A DNA stretch of 64,000 nt from Porticoccus sp950063125 (GTDB lineage Bacteria; Pseudomonadota; Gammaproteobacteria; Pseudomonadales; Porticoccaceae), in the NCBI RefSeq assembly GCF_963973895.1, contig NZ_CAXBBF010000001.1; one strand, given 5' to 3'. Position 1 is the first letter of the stretch. The number at the start of each line of letters is the position of its first letter. Under the pieces are notes generated by a model. That model worked only from the letters and a program-made list of their open reading frames with translations, made no database searches and was not told the DNA's origin. Shown piece after piece: positions 17,827 through 26,615 of this stretch. The translations under genes and the position numbers were made by a program.

Positions 17827-18885
17827 ATGCCCGCCAGCCACACCAACGATATCCGTCACGACTGGAACCGCGAGGAGGTTTTGGCGCTGTTCAATCAGCC
17901 CTTTAATGACCTGATGTTTCAGGCGCAGGTGTTACACCGGCAGCATTTCAATCCCAACGAAGTGCAACTCAGCACATTGCTCTCGATCAAAACTGGTGCC
18001 TGCCCGGAGGACTGTAAATATTGTCCGCAAAGTGCCCGCTACGATACGGGTCTCGAGAAGGAGAAACTGCTGGCGGTGGAGCAGGTGATCAAGGAGGCAA
18101 AAGCCGCCCGAGCGAGCGGTGCCACCCGTTTCTGCATGGGGGCTGCCTGGCGATCGCCAAAGGACAGGGATATGCCCGTGGTGGCCGAGATGGTTCGCCA
18201 GGTCAAGGCGCTCGGCCTGGAAACCTGCATGACCCTGGGTATGCTGGAGGCAGAGCAGGCCCGGTTACTGGCCGATGCAGGCCTGGATTACTACAACCAC
18301 AATCTCGACACATCCCCGGAGTACTACGGCGAAATCATCACCACGCGCACCTATGAGGATCGGCTGAACACCCTGGATAATGTGCGCCAGGCGGGCATGA
18401 AAGTCTGTGCGGGCGGCATTGTCGGTATGGGTGAGGGGGAAAAAGACCGGGCGGGACTGTTGATACAGTTGGCCAACCTTCCCCACCATCCGGAATCGGT
18501 ACCGATCAATATGCTGGTGAAAGTGGCTGGCACTCCTCTGGAGAGCCAGGAAGACCTTGACCCCTTTGATTTTCTTCGCACGATTGCGGTGGCCCGTATC
18601 CTGATGCCGAAATCCCACGTGCGGCTCTCTGCCGGCCGCGAGGAAATGAATGACCAGATGCAGGCGCTGGCCTTTATGGCGGGTGCCAACTCCATTTTCT
18701 ACTGCGAAAAGTTGCTCACCACCCCCAACCCCAAGGCCAACAGTGACATGCAGCTGCTCAGCCGTCTCGGTATCCAGCCTGAAACACACCGGGTTGAGCG
18801 GGACAGCCTCGAGGAAGAGCGGGCTTTGCAGCGGGCAATAGCCGAGGTGGAGACAGACCACCTGTTCTACAACGCCGTGAATTAG
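17827..18885 (+). CDS. bioB: Biotin synthase
   Basis: A 352-residue radical-SAM enzyme that inserts sulfur into dethiobiotin. The [4Fe-4S] motif C-x3-C-x2-C is at residues 59, 63 and 66 (GACPEDCKYCPQS). The second cluster's ligands lie in RFCMGAAWR, ETCMTLGM and KVCAGGIVGMG. GAGAG lies seven bases before ATG 17827, so I prefer this to the in-frame TTG two codons earlier. It is the first gene of the bioB-bioF-bioD run and is controlled by the BirA box just upstream. Confidence 0.97.
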   Translation: MPASHTNDIRHDWNREEVLALFNQPFNDLMFQAQVLHRQHFNPNEVQLSTLLSIKTGACPEDCKYCPQSARYDTGLEKEKLLAVEQVIKEAKAARASGATRFCMGAAWRSPKDRDMPVVAEMVRQVKALGLETCMTLGMLEAEQARLLADAGLDYYNHNLDTSPEYYGEIITTRTYEDRLNTLDNVRQAGMKVCAGGIVGMGEGEKDRAGLLIQLANLPHHPESVPINMLVKVAGTPLESQEDLDPFDFLRTIAVARILMPKSHVRLSAGREEMNDQMQALAFMAGANSIFYCEKLLTTPNPKANSDMQLLSRLGIQPETHRVERDSLEEERALQRAIAEVETDHLFYNAVN

Positions 18886-18964
18886 ACGCTCTCTACATCC
18901 GCAGTATTTTTATCACAGATCATCGCCGGAGCAGTGGATTCGCTTACCCGGAGGGAAGGGTCAG

Positions 18965-20155
18965 ATGACATCATCCATGGACCAGGTGTTACAGGCGCGA
19001 CTGGATCAGCGTCAGATTGACAACCTGTATCGCCGTCGACACCTGTTGCAGTCGGCTCAAAACAGTATTGTGCAGGTGGACGGCAAAACCTGCGTGGCCT
19101 TTTGCAGCAATGATTATCTGGGACTGGCCAGTCACCCGGCTGTGATCGACAGCATGCGACGCGGTGTCGAAACCTACGGGGTCGGCAGTGGTGCCTCGCA
19201 TCTGGTTTACGGCCACTCCCAGGAGCATCATGCCCTGGAGGAAGAACTGGCTGCGTTTACCGGCCGGCCCCGGGCGCTGTTGTTTTCCACCGGCTACATG
19301 GCCAATCTGGGTGCTATCCGGGCTTTGGTAGACAAGGGCGATCACGTCTACCAGGATCGCCTTAACCACGCGTCCCTGCTGGATGGCGGATTGGCCAGCA
19401 ATGCCCCCTGTCAGCGCTATCGACATGCCGATGTCGGCGACCTCACCCGGCGACTTGGCAAGGCAGAACAGGGCCGAAAACTGGTGGTTACCGATGGTGT
19501 GTTCAGCATGGATGGGGATCTGGCGCCGCTGCCAGCGTTGGCCCGGGCCTGCGCCGAACAGGGTGGCTGGCTGATGGTGGATGATGCTCACGGTTTTGGT
19601 GTGCTGGGAAAAAACGGCGGTGGTCTGGCAGAGTATTATGGGCTTGATGTCACCGATGTGCCGGTGCTGATAGGAACGCTGGGCAAAGCGTTTGGTACCT
19701 TCGGTGCTTTTGTGGCCGGTTCCGATGCCCTGATCGAAACCCTGATCCAGTATGCCCGCACCTACATTTATACCACCGCATTGCCCCCCTCCGTGGCGGC
19801 GGCCACTCGCATCAGTCTGAAAATACTGCGCCGGGAAACCTGGCGCCGGGAAAGACTGATCAGCCTGATCGAACGGTTCAGGGCGGGGATCGGCGAACTC
19901 GGGCTGGAGTTGTTGAATTCACCGACGCCCATCCAACCGGTCATGTTGCATGATGACGCGCTCTGTTACCGGGTGGGCGAGGGGCTGCGTGCCAGGGGTT
20001 TTCTGGTGGGTGCGATCCGTTCTCCCACTGTTCCTGTGGGCAGTGCAAGATTGCGCATAACCCTCTGTGCCGAGCACACCGACGATCAGGTGGATGCGCT
20101 GGTTGAGGCGATTGGTAAGACTGTGGCGGAAGTCGGGGAAATTCACAGTGAATAG
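18965..20155 (+). CDS. bioF: 8-amino-7-oxononanoate synthase
   Basis: A 396-residue PLP enzyme joining pimeloyl-ACP/CoA and alanine in biotin synthesis. The PLP lysine is at about residue 241 in GTLGKAFGTFG, and DDAHGFGVLGKNG precedes it, as in BioF. A GGAGGGAAGG stretch just upstream of ATG 18965 gives a strong start. It lies 79 bases after bioB and 92 before bioD. No bioC or bioH is in this window, so pimeloyl-ACP must be made by genes elsewhere. Confidence 0.97.
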   Translation: MTSSMDQVLQARLDQRQIDNLYRRRHLLQSAQNSIVQVDGKTCVAFCSNDYLGLASHPAVIDSMRRGVETYGVGSGASHLVYGHSQEHHALEEELAAFTGRPRALLFSTGYMANLGAIRALVDKGDHVYQDRLNHASLLDGGLASNAPCQRYRHADVGDLTRRLGKAEQGRKLVVTDGVFSMDGDLAPLPALARACAEQGGWLMVDDAHGFGVLGKNGGGLAEYYGLDVTDVPVLIGTLGKAFGTFGAFVAGSDALIETLIQYARTYIYTTALPPSVAAATRISLKILRRETWRRERLISLIERFRAGIGELGLELLNSPTPIQPVMLHDDALCYRVGEGLRARGFLVGAIRSPTVPVGSARLRITLCAEHTDDQVDALVEAIGKTVAEVGEIHSE

Positions 20156-20247
20156 GTTGTGTTTTCTCGCAGCCTGTAAAAATGTCTGGGAAGTGCAAGT
20201 TCAATGGCGGGCAACCCGGGAGATCGTTTAGGTTGGTACAACGTGCA

Positions 20248-20958
20248 ATGGTTAAACGATTTTTTGTGACAGGCACCAATACCGGTGTTGGCAAAACCCT
20301 GATCAGTACCGCGTTGCTGGCTACGGCCCGCGACAGCGGATGGACTACTGTCGGGTTGAAACCGGTGGCTGCCGGGTGTGAGGTCACAGATGAGGGGCTC
20401 CGCAATGCCGATGCCCTTTCGTTGCTGGCCCAGTCGAGTCTGCCGTTGTCCTATGAAGAGGTAAACCCGGTGGCACTGGCGCCTGCGATTGCACCGCACA
20501 TTGCCGCTGCAGAAGCCGGTCGTCGGCTGAGTGCCGAGCGGCTGGCGGGGTTCTGCCGGGGCATTATGCTGCAACCGGTGGACCTTTTGCTGATTGAGGG
20601 TGCGGGTGGTTGGCGAGTGCCCCTGAACGAGCGGGAAACGTTCGCTGACCTGGCCAAAACTCTGCAGTTGCCGGTGATTCTGGTGGTGGCGATGGAGCTG
20701 GGCTGTATCAATCACGCATTGCTTTCGGCAGAGGCGATCCAGCGTGACGGGCTGAAGATGGCAGGTTGGGTCGCCAACCAGGTTTGTCCTGAGCAAATGG
20801 GCCGCTACCATGAGACCCTAGCGAGCTTGCAAGCGCGATTGCCATGCCCCATGATCGGCGCAGTACCATGGTTGCAGAACCCGACGCCGGAGCAGGCAAA
20901 GCCATACCTGAAGCCGGATTTTTTGATGGCAAAAAACCAATTAACCAGTGGTGAATAA
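20248..20958 (+). CDS. bioD: Dethiobiotin synthetase
   Basis: A 236-residue P-loop enzyme forming the ureido ring of dethiobiotin from DAPA, CO2 and ATP. The protein starts MVKRFFVTGTNTGVGKT, the family's standard beginning with its GTNTGVGKT nucleotide-binding loop. VDLLLIEGAGGWRVPL is the switch region. The start at ATG 20248 is chosen for this N-terminus, although no strong ribosome-binding site is visible and 22 more residues are open upstream. The stop is three bases before the next small gene. Confidence 0.96.
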   Translation: MVKRFFVTGTNTGVGKTLISTALLATARDSGWTTVGLKPVAAGCEVTDEGLRNADALSLLAQSSLPLSYEEVNPVALAPAIAPHIAAAEAGRRLSAERLAGFCRGIMLQPVDLLLIEGAGGWRVPLNERETFADLAKTLQLPVILVVAMELGCINHALLSAEAIQRDGLKMAGWVANQVCPEQMGRYHETLASLQARLPCPMIGAVPWLQNPTPEQAKPYLKPDFLMAKNQLTSGE

Positions 20959-20961
20959 TTT

Positions 20962-21150
20962 ATGGGCATGAGAAGCGAAGAAGAGTATTCAGAGGAAGAT
21001 CTGGAGCGAATCCGCCAGGTGGTCAACTCGGGCATCCATTCTGTGGAACGAAAACCGTTTCGCTTCAGCCTGTTGTTCCTGTGGTGGATTGTGGTGGCGG
21101 CCATGGGTGGCGTCGCCTGGTTTTTCGCTAGAATGATCGGTGCGGTTTAA
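20962..21150 (+). CDS. DUF3094 family small membrane protein
   Basis: A 62-residue protein with a charged N-terminus (EEEYSEEDLERIRQVVNSGIHSVERKPF) and one membrane helix at about residues 37-58. The HSVERKPFRF segment fits DUF3094, a small protein found mostly in Pseudomonas-like gammaproteobacteria. It is coupled to bioD by a three-base spacer and may share its transcript. Its 3' end overlaps the convergent EVE gene by four bases. Function unknown. Confidence 0.8.
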   Translation: MGMRSEEEYSEEDLERIRQVVNSGIHSVERKPFRFSLLFLWWIVVAAMGGVAWFFARMIGAV

Positions 21151-21605
21151 TCGGCCAGACACAAAATTGCCTGCCATTCCTTGTCCGTGACAGGGACGAT
21201 GGATAATCTCCCCTGTCTGAACAGCACCATGTCCTGCAGGGTCCTCTGTTGTTTCAACTCCGACAGTGGTATCAACCGCGCGAATTTTCTGGCCAGTTTT
21301 ACATCCACACAGAACCAGCGCGGTTTGTCGGCCGTGCTGGCCGGGTCATAGCCGTCGCTCGCCGCATCAAACTGGTCGGGGTCAGGATAACCTGCGCTGG
21401 TGATGACCATGATCCCTGCAATTCCCACAGCCTTGCAGCTCGAATGATAGAACAGCGCCCGGTCTCCCGGTTTGACCCGGTCGCGTAGATGATTCCGTGC
21501 CTGATAGTTGCGAATGCCATCCCACCGGCATTGCTGGTCCGGTTCGGCAGCCAGATGATCGATGCTGAAAACGTCGGGTTCGGATTTGAACAGCCAGCAG
21601 GCCAT
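21147..21605 (-). CDS. EVE domain protein (thymocyte nuclear protein 1 homolog)
   Basis: A 152-residue EVE/PUA-like protein. Motifs: WLFKSEPDVFSIDHL at the N-terminus, RNYQARNHLRD, GDRALFYHSSCKAVGIAGIM, and the aromatic region KPRWFCVDVKL. These surround a pocket that in the family binds modified nucleobases. Bacterial members are about 150 residues, matching this one. It is convergent with the biotin operon and overlaps its last gene by four bases. The native ligand is unknown. Confidence 0.93.
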   Translation of the reverse strand: MACWLFKSEPDVFSIDHLAAEPDQQCRWDGIRNYQARNHLRDRVKPGDRALFYHSSCKAVGIAGIMVITSAGYPDPDQFDAASDGYDPASTADKPRWFCVDVKLARKFARLIPLSELKQQRTLQDMVLFRQGRLSIVPVTDKEWQAILCLAD

Positions 21606-21714
21606 GATGGCATCCCTGGATAATCAGTCGAGGAAAATCAATCAAGGTGTCCGGGGGTGCCGGGCCGCCTCAACAGCAGCCCGGTTTGTTTGTCCCGGAA
21701 AGTAAAAAGGCCGA

Positions 21715-22728
21715 TCAGACGTCTTTGACCCGGACCATCAGTTTGCCGGTATTTTCACCGGTATACAGTTTCTTGACGGCCTGCAGGGCGGTTTCCAGAC
21801 CCTCGGACACATCCAGGCGAGCCTTGAGTCTGCCTTCCTTCATCCAGCCAATCAGTGCCTCGGTCGCTTCCGGGTAGCGATCCATGTAGTCCAGGATGAT
21901 GAAGCCCTGAATCTTCAGGCGATGCATCAGAATCAGGTCATAGTTGTAAGGGCCGGGTACCGGTTCAGTGGCATTGTACTGGGAGATCAGGCCGCAGGTG
22001 GGGATACGGCCATGCAGGTTCATTTGCTTGAGACATTCGTCGAGGATCTTGCCACCGACGTTGTCAAAATAGACGTCGATGCCGTTTGGGCAAGTCTTGG
22101 CGAGCGCCTCTGCGACATTTTCGGTTTTGTAGTTAATGGCCGCATTAAAGCCGAGCTCCCCGGTAATCCACTGACATTTCTCATCTGATCCGGTCAGTCC
22201 AACCACATGGCATCCCTTGATCTTGGCGATCTGACCAACGAGGCATCCGACAGCGCCTGCCGCCGTGGAGACGACCACGGTTTCACCGGGTTGTGGGTCG
22301 CCGATCTCCAGCAGACAGAAATAGGCGGTGGGGCCAACCAGGGCCAGTGTGCCAAAAGCATCAATGACTGGCACATCGCCAACTTCGCCCAGCAGGCCAA
22401 CGGTGGCTGGTGAGCCGATCTGGTAATCCGCCCAGCTGCCGATGCCGCTGACAATATCGCCGGCCTTGAACTCGGGGGTATTACTTTTGATGACGGTGCC
22501 GCAGACCACGCCGCGCATCGGGGCGTTGATCGTCACCGGTTCCATATACTGCTCCATGTCGCTCATCCAGATCCGGTTGGTGGGATCCAGTGACAGGTAG
22601 TTGAGACGAAACAGGCACTCGCCCTCACCGGGCTCCGGAATGGCTTCCTGTTCCAGGCTCAATACATCATCGGTAATCTCTCCGACAGGGCGCTTGCGCA
22701 AACGCCATACTCGATTGGTGTCTGACAT
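21715..22728 (-). CDS. Zinc-independent NADP-dependent oxidoreductase (medium-chain, YncB/CurA type)
   Basis: A 337-residue alkenal reductase-type MDR family enzyme. Nucleotide-binding region AAGAVGCLVGQIAKIKGCHVVGLTGS and the family's conserved Tyr regions (NYKTENVAEALAK, YFDNVGGKILDECL) are visible; the zinc-binding Cys and Glu of alcohol dehydrogenases are absent. Such enzymes reduce alpha,beta-unsaturated carbonyls. ATG 22728 is supported by AAGGAG nine bases upstream, better than the in-frame ATG at 22752. Neighbours do not indicate a pathway. Confidence 0.93.
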   Translation of the reverse strand: MSDTNRVWRLRKRPVGEITDDVLSLEQEAIPEPGEGECLFRLNYLSLDPTNRIWMSDMEQYMEPVTINAPMRGVVCGTVIKSNTPEFKAGDIVSGIGSWADYQIGSPATVGLLGEVGDVPVIDAFGTLALVGPTAYFCLLEIGDPQPGETVVVSTAAGAVGCLVGQIAKIKGCHVVGLTGSDEKCQWITGELGFNAAINYKTENVAEALAKTCPNGIDVYFDNVGGKILDECLKQMNLHGRIPTCGLISQYNATEPVPGPYNYDLILMHRLKIQGFIILDYMDRYPEATEALIGWMKEGRLKARLDVSEGLETALQAVKKLYTGENTGKLMVRVKDV

Positions 22729-22828
22729 GGTGTTGTTCTCCTTATTTGTCATCGTGAAGTAGATTGGCTCTGGGTATCTTGCTGCGGCGTTTTATGCTCG
22801 GCATGCTGGTTACAAGCAGAACCGAAGG

Positions 22829-23320
22829 TTAGCTGATCAGAAAAACATCGTACTTGACGTACCCTTCGGGTCCAAACTGGATTTCCGTCATCTTGTTGAT
22901 GCACTGAATATCGTTGAGCCAGGCGTATTTCTCTGCCGAGGTCTGAAAGGTGGGCGCGGCGATAAAGTAGGGAATATCCTTGTCAGTCAGCAACTCGCCA
23001 TTGCTGAGCCGCTCTGCACTCTCGGCAGAGTTTTTGATAATACCGTTGTAGCTCATATAGATATGGGCACCATCATCTGTTTCGATCAGTCCCCTCACAT
23101 CCAGCCGGAAAGTACCACCTGGCATAATGCGCAGCCAGTCGGCACCGGGCGCAATGAACTGGCCATTGATGTCAGGGCCCCTGACCCAGCCGCCGGGACG
23201 CACATTGACAATCATCAGTCCCGTATCAATCGATACGGGCGGATCGAGCGGTGCCAGATAGGTCATGATGTATTGGGTGGTCAGGTGGGTACTGGGTTGC
23301 GGATTGTCGTGCAGGGCCAT
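22829..23320 (-). CDS. DUF3237 domain protein
   Basis: A 163-residue protein of the DUF3237/UPF0311 family, a small beta-barrel group of unknown function. Motifs: the N-terminal TQYIMTYLAPLDPP, GGWVRGPDINGQFIAPGADWLRI and RLDVRGLIETDDGAHIYMSYNG. GAGAGAGAG precedes ATG 23320 by about nine bases, so I use it rather than an ATG 45 bases further upstream. The oxidoreductase gene follows 100 bases later on the same strand and may be co-expressed. The biochemical role is unknown. Confidence 0.85.
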   Translation of the reverse strand: MALHDNPQPSTHLTTQYIMTYLAPLDPPVSIDTGLMIVNVRPGGWVRGPDINGQFIAPGADWLRIMPGGTFRLDVRGLIETDDGAHIYMSYNGIIKNSAESAERLSNGELLTDKDIPYFIAAPTFQTSAEKYAWLNDIQCINKMTEIQFGPEGYVKYDVFLIS

Positions 23321-23456
23321 CAGTAAACTCTCTCTCTGACAATGCAGTTTATTGGTATCGGTCACCGCCGTGATGTTGCTTCAGGCCACTTTTTCTGTCG
23401 ATAGGCGGCCGAAGTTAACGCACGGATAACCATTCAATGCTTTCGCGGGACGGTGC

Positions 23457-23494
23457 CTGAGCATTCAGCATCCTAGCGGTTTTTGAATGCTCAG
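23457..23494. repeat. Perfect 11-base inverted repeat in a gene-free gap
   Basis: CTGAGCATTCA (23457-23467) and TGAATGCTCAG (23484-23494) are exact complements around a 16-base loop, about 75 bases beyond the stop of the 62-residue small gene. There is no T-run, so it could be a transcript end, an operator for the DUF3237 gene or a decayed repeat. Confidence 0.5.
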
Positions 23495-23568
23495 TACAGT
23501 AAGTCGCCGTGCTGGTTGAGTAGTGCTCTGGACCGGCGACAGAGGCGTGCCTAGAGAAAGAGATGGGC

Positions 23569-23757
23569 CTAGAAAAAATCGAGATCACTGTTCAAGACAA
23601 TTTGTTCCAGACAAATAGTCTGGTCGTCAGTCTCCGTGTGATCTGTCTGCCACTGGCGGGGGATAGGTGTGTAGTGAATCACTTCCGGTGATGCAGTGTG
23701 TTTGGGAATCGCCGGTTTTGGCAATATTCTGATAGGTTCTCTGTGGTTCAGGTTCAT
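23569..23757 (-). CDS. Small 62-residue protein with a perfect ribosome-binding site
   Basis: From ATG 23757 the frame gives 62 residues beginning MNLNHREPIR and rich in Pro, Thr and His, with a single Cys and an acidic end (NSDLDFF). AAGGAGG sits five bases before the ATG, the best Shine-Dalgarno in the region, which supports a real and well-translated gene. It lies 79 bases downstream of the M48 protease gene. No signal peptide, helix or motif is visible and I recognise no family. Confidence 0.65.
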   Translation of the reverse strand: MNLNHREPIRILPKPAIPKHTASPEVIHYTPIPRQWQTDHTETDDQTICLEQIVLNSDLDFF

Positions 23758-23836
23758 GGCTACCTCCTTGATGACCAGTCCAGTGTGACGGCTCAGCATG
23801 AAAGTGTGATGGCAGTAACATGACAACGAGCCAGTT

Positions 23837-25264
23837 CTAACGAATGATTTTGATCCACTCGCCGGGCTTCGGTTCCCCAACCGGGTAATAATTATTGATG
23901 ATGCGCAACTCATCCTCCCCGTACTGACCCAGTTTCAGGTGTTGGGCCAGCAGGGCAAACGTGCTGTTTTTGGTGGCTTTTACGTAGTGAATATTCTTTG
24001 TTTCAGTGGCCTGCAGGCTGCGTTTTGAGACGGGTCGAAAGCTGCCAATAATGTCCATGAATTGCCGGTTGCCCAGTGACTGGTCGGCACGGGGCTCCAG
24101 TGTTCCCCGGAAGACAAAGGCGTGGTAACCGTAGTAGATCACCGCCAGTCTTTGGTCCGGTTGTCCCTGTGTGCCCGGTATCAGGCCGGTATGACCCTGA
24201 AGGCGGAACTGGGTGAGGGGCTCAGACTGTTTGAGCAGGGTAATCCCCAGCTGTTGTTTGATGAACCGGTCCGGGCTGGCTCTGGTGCGATTCATCGCCG
24301 TTACCGCGAGTTTGGCATTGCCAGTGTCGTTGCGGGCGTTGACCAGTGGCGATTGTTCGCTGAATTGCCAGTCTTTGGGGAAATACATCATAAAGGCCAG
24401 CTCTTCATTCAGGTAGGCGTTCTCCGGCAGTCGTCGCGTTGCAAAATTTTCACCCCAGACCATGCCATCAGTGGCAATACGAAAGGGCGTGACATTGTGT
24501 TCAACCTTCATGCCATTCGGCATCGATCCTGCGTTGCTGACCACTTCCCGCAGTCTCTGATCATTCCGGGGATGGGTGGCAAACAGGCCGTGGTAGGTTT
24601 GTGGTTCCCGGCCCGACTCCAGGGCACGTTTTTTTTCCAGCCGTTCGTGATCTTTCAGCATGGTGATCACCTCAATCATGGCCTGGGGGTCATAACCGGA
24701 CTTGTACAGGTAGCGGCTACCGATTTCATCAGCTTCAAGCTCCATATCCCGCCCGTAACCACTGACCATGGACGCGCCCCACATTGCACTGGCCTGCCCC
24801 ACTTCCATACTCCGGGTGAGAATGGCGAGCAGTCCCGCAACGAATTTTGAGCCGGTCTGGGCCCGCTTCTGGCGAGCGTGATGTCCGGCGGTGACGTGGC
24901 CGATTTCATGGGCCAGCACGGCTGCGAGCTGGGCTTCGGAGTTGAGGTAGCCAATCAGGCCGCGGTGGATATAAATATAGCCGTCCGGCAGGGCAAATGC
25001 ATTGATATCGGGGTTGTCGATGACGGTGAACGTGAATGACTCCCCGGCCTGATCCGAGTGGCGGACAATGCGCTGACCAATCTGGTCGACATAGTCAGCC
25101 AGTTTGCCCTCCACCAGTGGCATATTGGCGATGATTTCGCTGTGCATTTCCTCGGGCGTTTCCGGGGGCTTGCCCGCAGCCATCGCAGCGCAACAGCAAC
25201 CCAGCAGCGCTATCAACAGGAGCACGCGGTATTGCGATAAACCCAGTTGCATGGCAAACATCAC
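23837..25264 (-). CDS. Secreted M48 metalloprotease (BepA/LoiP-like) with LysM-like tail
   Basis: A 475-residue protein: N-terminal signal (about 1-30), M48 zinc protease domain, then a long C-terminal region. The zinc motif HEIGH is at residues 119-123, and the third ligand Glu lies in ELEADEIG near residue 177. The last ~50 residues (from NIHYVKATKNSTFALLAQ to GEWIKIIR) look like a LysM module. Its role is likely quality control of envelope proteins, as for BepA. The start overlaps the preceding lipoprotein stop by four bases, tying it to the large envelope operon. Confidence 0.93.
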   Translation of the reverse strand: MMFAMQLGLSQYRVLLLIALLGCCCAAMAAGKPPETPEEMHSEIIANMPLVEGKLADYVDQIGQRIVRHSDQAGESFTFTVIDNPDINAFALPDGYIYIHRGLIGYLNSEAQLAAVLAHEIGHVTAGHHARQKRAQTGSKFVAGLLAILTRSMEVGQASAMWGASMVSGYGRDMELEADEIGSRYLYKSGYDPQAMIEVITMLKDHERLEKKRALESGREPQTYHGLFATHPRNDQRLREVVSNAGSMPNGMKVEHNVTPFRIATDGMVWGENFATRRLPENAYLNEELAFMMYFPKDWQFSEQSPLVNARNDTGNAKLAVTAMNRTRASPDRFIKQQLGITLLKQSEPLTQFRLQGHTGLIPGTQGQPDQRLAVIYYGYHAFVFRGTLEPRADQSLGNRQFMDIIGSFRPVSKRSLQATETKNIHYVKATKNSTFALLAQHLKLGQYGEDELRIINNYYPVGEPKPGEWIKIIR

Positions 25265-25935
25265 GGGCTGCCGGGGCCCGCCGGGGCAAAAAAGCTCTGT
25301 AGTCGGGTGCCGATCCCTTCGCAGGCTTCACCCTGAACCCTGGCGATAAAGGGGATTGGTGCACCCACCGCCAGCAAATACGATGATCCCTTGCTGTCTA
25401 CCTGCACCCGCCCCTTTTCGGCCAATTTGTCGAGGTCCCAGATAATCGCTTCATAATTGGCGGCCTTGTCCCAGGAAGAAAAACCAAAGCAACCACCGCC
25501 CCCGGGGGCGACAGCACAGCTGATGGCACCGCTTTTTTCTGTGGTCTCGGTATTGCCGTCCACCCAGATCATGTAGCGAATACCCAGTTCACGGACCTGC
25601 TTGCCGATCAGTGGATCCTCCAGCATGCCTCCCATGCGCTTGAGCCCAAGCGGTGCCATGCGCGGTTCAAACCACGGGTAGAAACTGTCGAGAAACTGTT
25701 GCTCGGGCATGACTGACAGCTGCCCCCGATTGGCGAGTCTGGTGCCGATACAATTGATGAAGTCCGGGTCGGTTTCGTAGGCGCCGCTGTGCCGCCGCCC
25801 GACCACCACCACTTTCTCGTTGTCGTTCAACGGCAACAGGGTGCTGGATGGACGAAATTCGTCGACTTGGGTGGACGTGCCACAGGCACTGGTCGCGAGC
25901 ACGGACAACAGGATCCAGGGGAGGGCACCTCTCAC
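25261..25935 (-). CDS. Putative outer-membrane lipoprotein, function unknown
   Basis: A 224-residue protein with a lipobox (LATSAC, Cys at about 18). After this, VVVVGRRHSGAYETDPDFINCIGTRLANRG and later GIRYMIWVDGNT suggest a compact mixed alpha/beta domain. Four further Cys occur, including the Gly-rich AISCAVAPGGGGCFGF. It overlaps the previous and next genes by four bases (ATGA), so it is translationally coupled within the operon. I do not recognise a family. Confidence 0.8.
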   Translation of the reverse strand: MRGALPWILLSVLATSACGTSTQVDEFRPSSTLLPLNDNEKVVVVGRRHSGAYETDPDFINCIGTRLANRGQLSVMPEQQFLDSFYPWFEPRMAPLGLKRMGGMLEDPLIGKQVRELGIRYMIWVDGNTETTEKSGAISCAVAPGGGGCFGFSSWDKAANYEAIIWDLDKLAEKGRVQVDSKGSSYLLAVGAPIPFIARVQGEACEGIGTRLQSFFAPAGPGSP

Positions 25936-26612
25936 CGCTCTGTCCTCTGGCTCAATTTGGCGGGCGCTTCACGGTTGGCCAGCCACTGGCGAATTTCCGG
26001 TATTTGCTGAAAGCCGGTCAGCAGCCGTGCCCCCGCATCTCTCAGGGCCATCACGGTGGCCTGATTCAGTGCCTCTTCATCCGACTTGAGGAAGCGGCTC
26101 TGGGTTTTACCATAGGCGCTCATCATCCAGTCTGCGACAGGCTGGCCATTGCCGTCGTAGACTTTCAGATTGTATTTCAGCCACACTTCGTAGACGTTCA
26201 ACTGGGTCTCCATGGGTGTGGCCAGCTGTACTTCTGTGATTTCGGGTACGATCATCAAGTCCAGGTTGTTCTGGCCGGTGGGCAGGGTTTGCAAGGTCGC
26301 GCTGCTCTGAAACAGGTCGCTGAATACCCGGTTGAAGAGCTGTACCTGGGATTCCCCCAATGCCATGGTGACCGGCTGCCGGTTATCTTTCTCGCTGGTA
26401 AATCGATAACTGCTGAAGCTGTCATCGAGAACCAGGCCCACGCTGAGGGGCTGCTTGGCAACCAGTGCAGAGGGGTAATCGCCATTGACCGTGACATTGG
26501 TGCTGCAACCGATCAACAGGGTGATTACCGCGACAATTGGCAGTAGACGCAGATGGCTCAGTAGCTGCGAAGTCCGGCAATACGCATTAATTGACACTTG
26601 GGGTTTGGTCAT
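25932..26612 (-). CDS. Putative lipoprotein, function unknown
   Basis: A 226-residue protein with an N-terminal helix and lipobox (LLIGC, Cys near residue 36). The mature region has beta-rich stretches (SVGLVLDDSFSSYRF, DLMIVPEITEVQLA, EVWLKYNLKVYDGNGQP) reminiscent of DUF4136/LptE-like alpha/beta folds, but I cannot assign a named family. It sits between a VWA gene and another lipoprotein gene with near-zero spacing. Confidence 0.8.
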   Translation of the reverse strand: MTKPQVSINAYCRTSQLLSHLRLLPIVAVITLLIGCSTNVTVNGDYPSALVAKQPLSVGLVLDDSFSSYRFTSEKDNRQPVTMALGESQVQLFNRVFSDLFQSSATLQTLPTGQNNLDLMIVPEITEVQLATPMETQLNVYEVWLKYNLKVYDGNGQPVADWMMSAYGKTQSRFLKSDEEALNQATVMALRDAGARLLTGFQQIPEIRQWLANREAPAKLSQRTER

Positions 26613-26615
26613 AGA

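Noticed and set aside
18265..18861. 198-codon minus-strand frame inside bioB
   Set aside because: Antisense to a clear BioB; no ribosome site and no protein-like motif.
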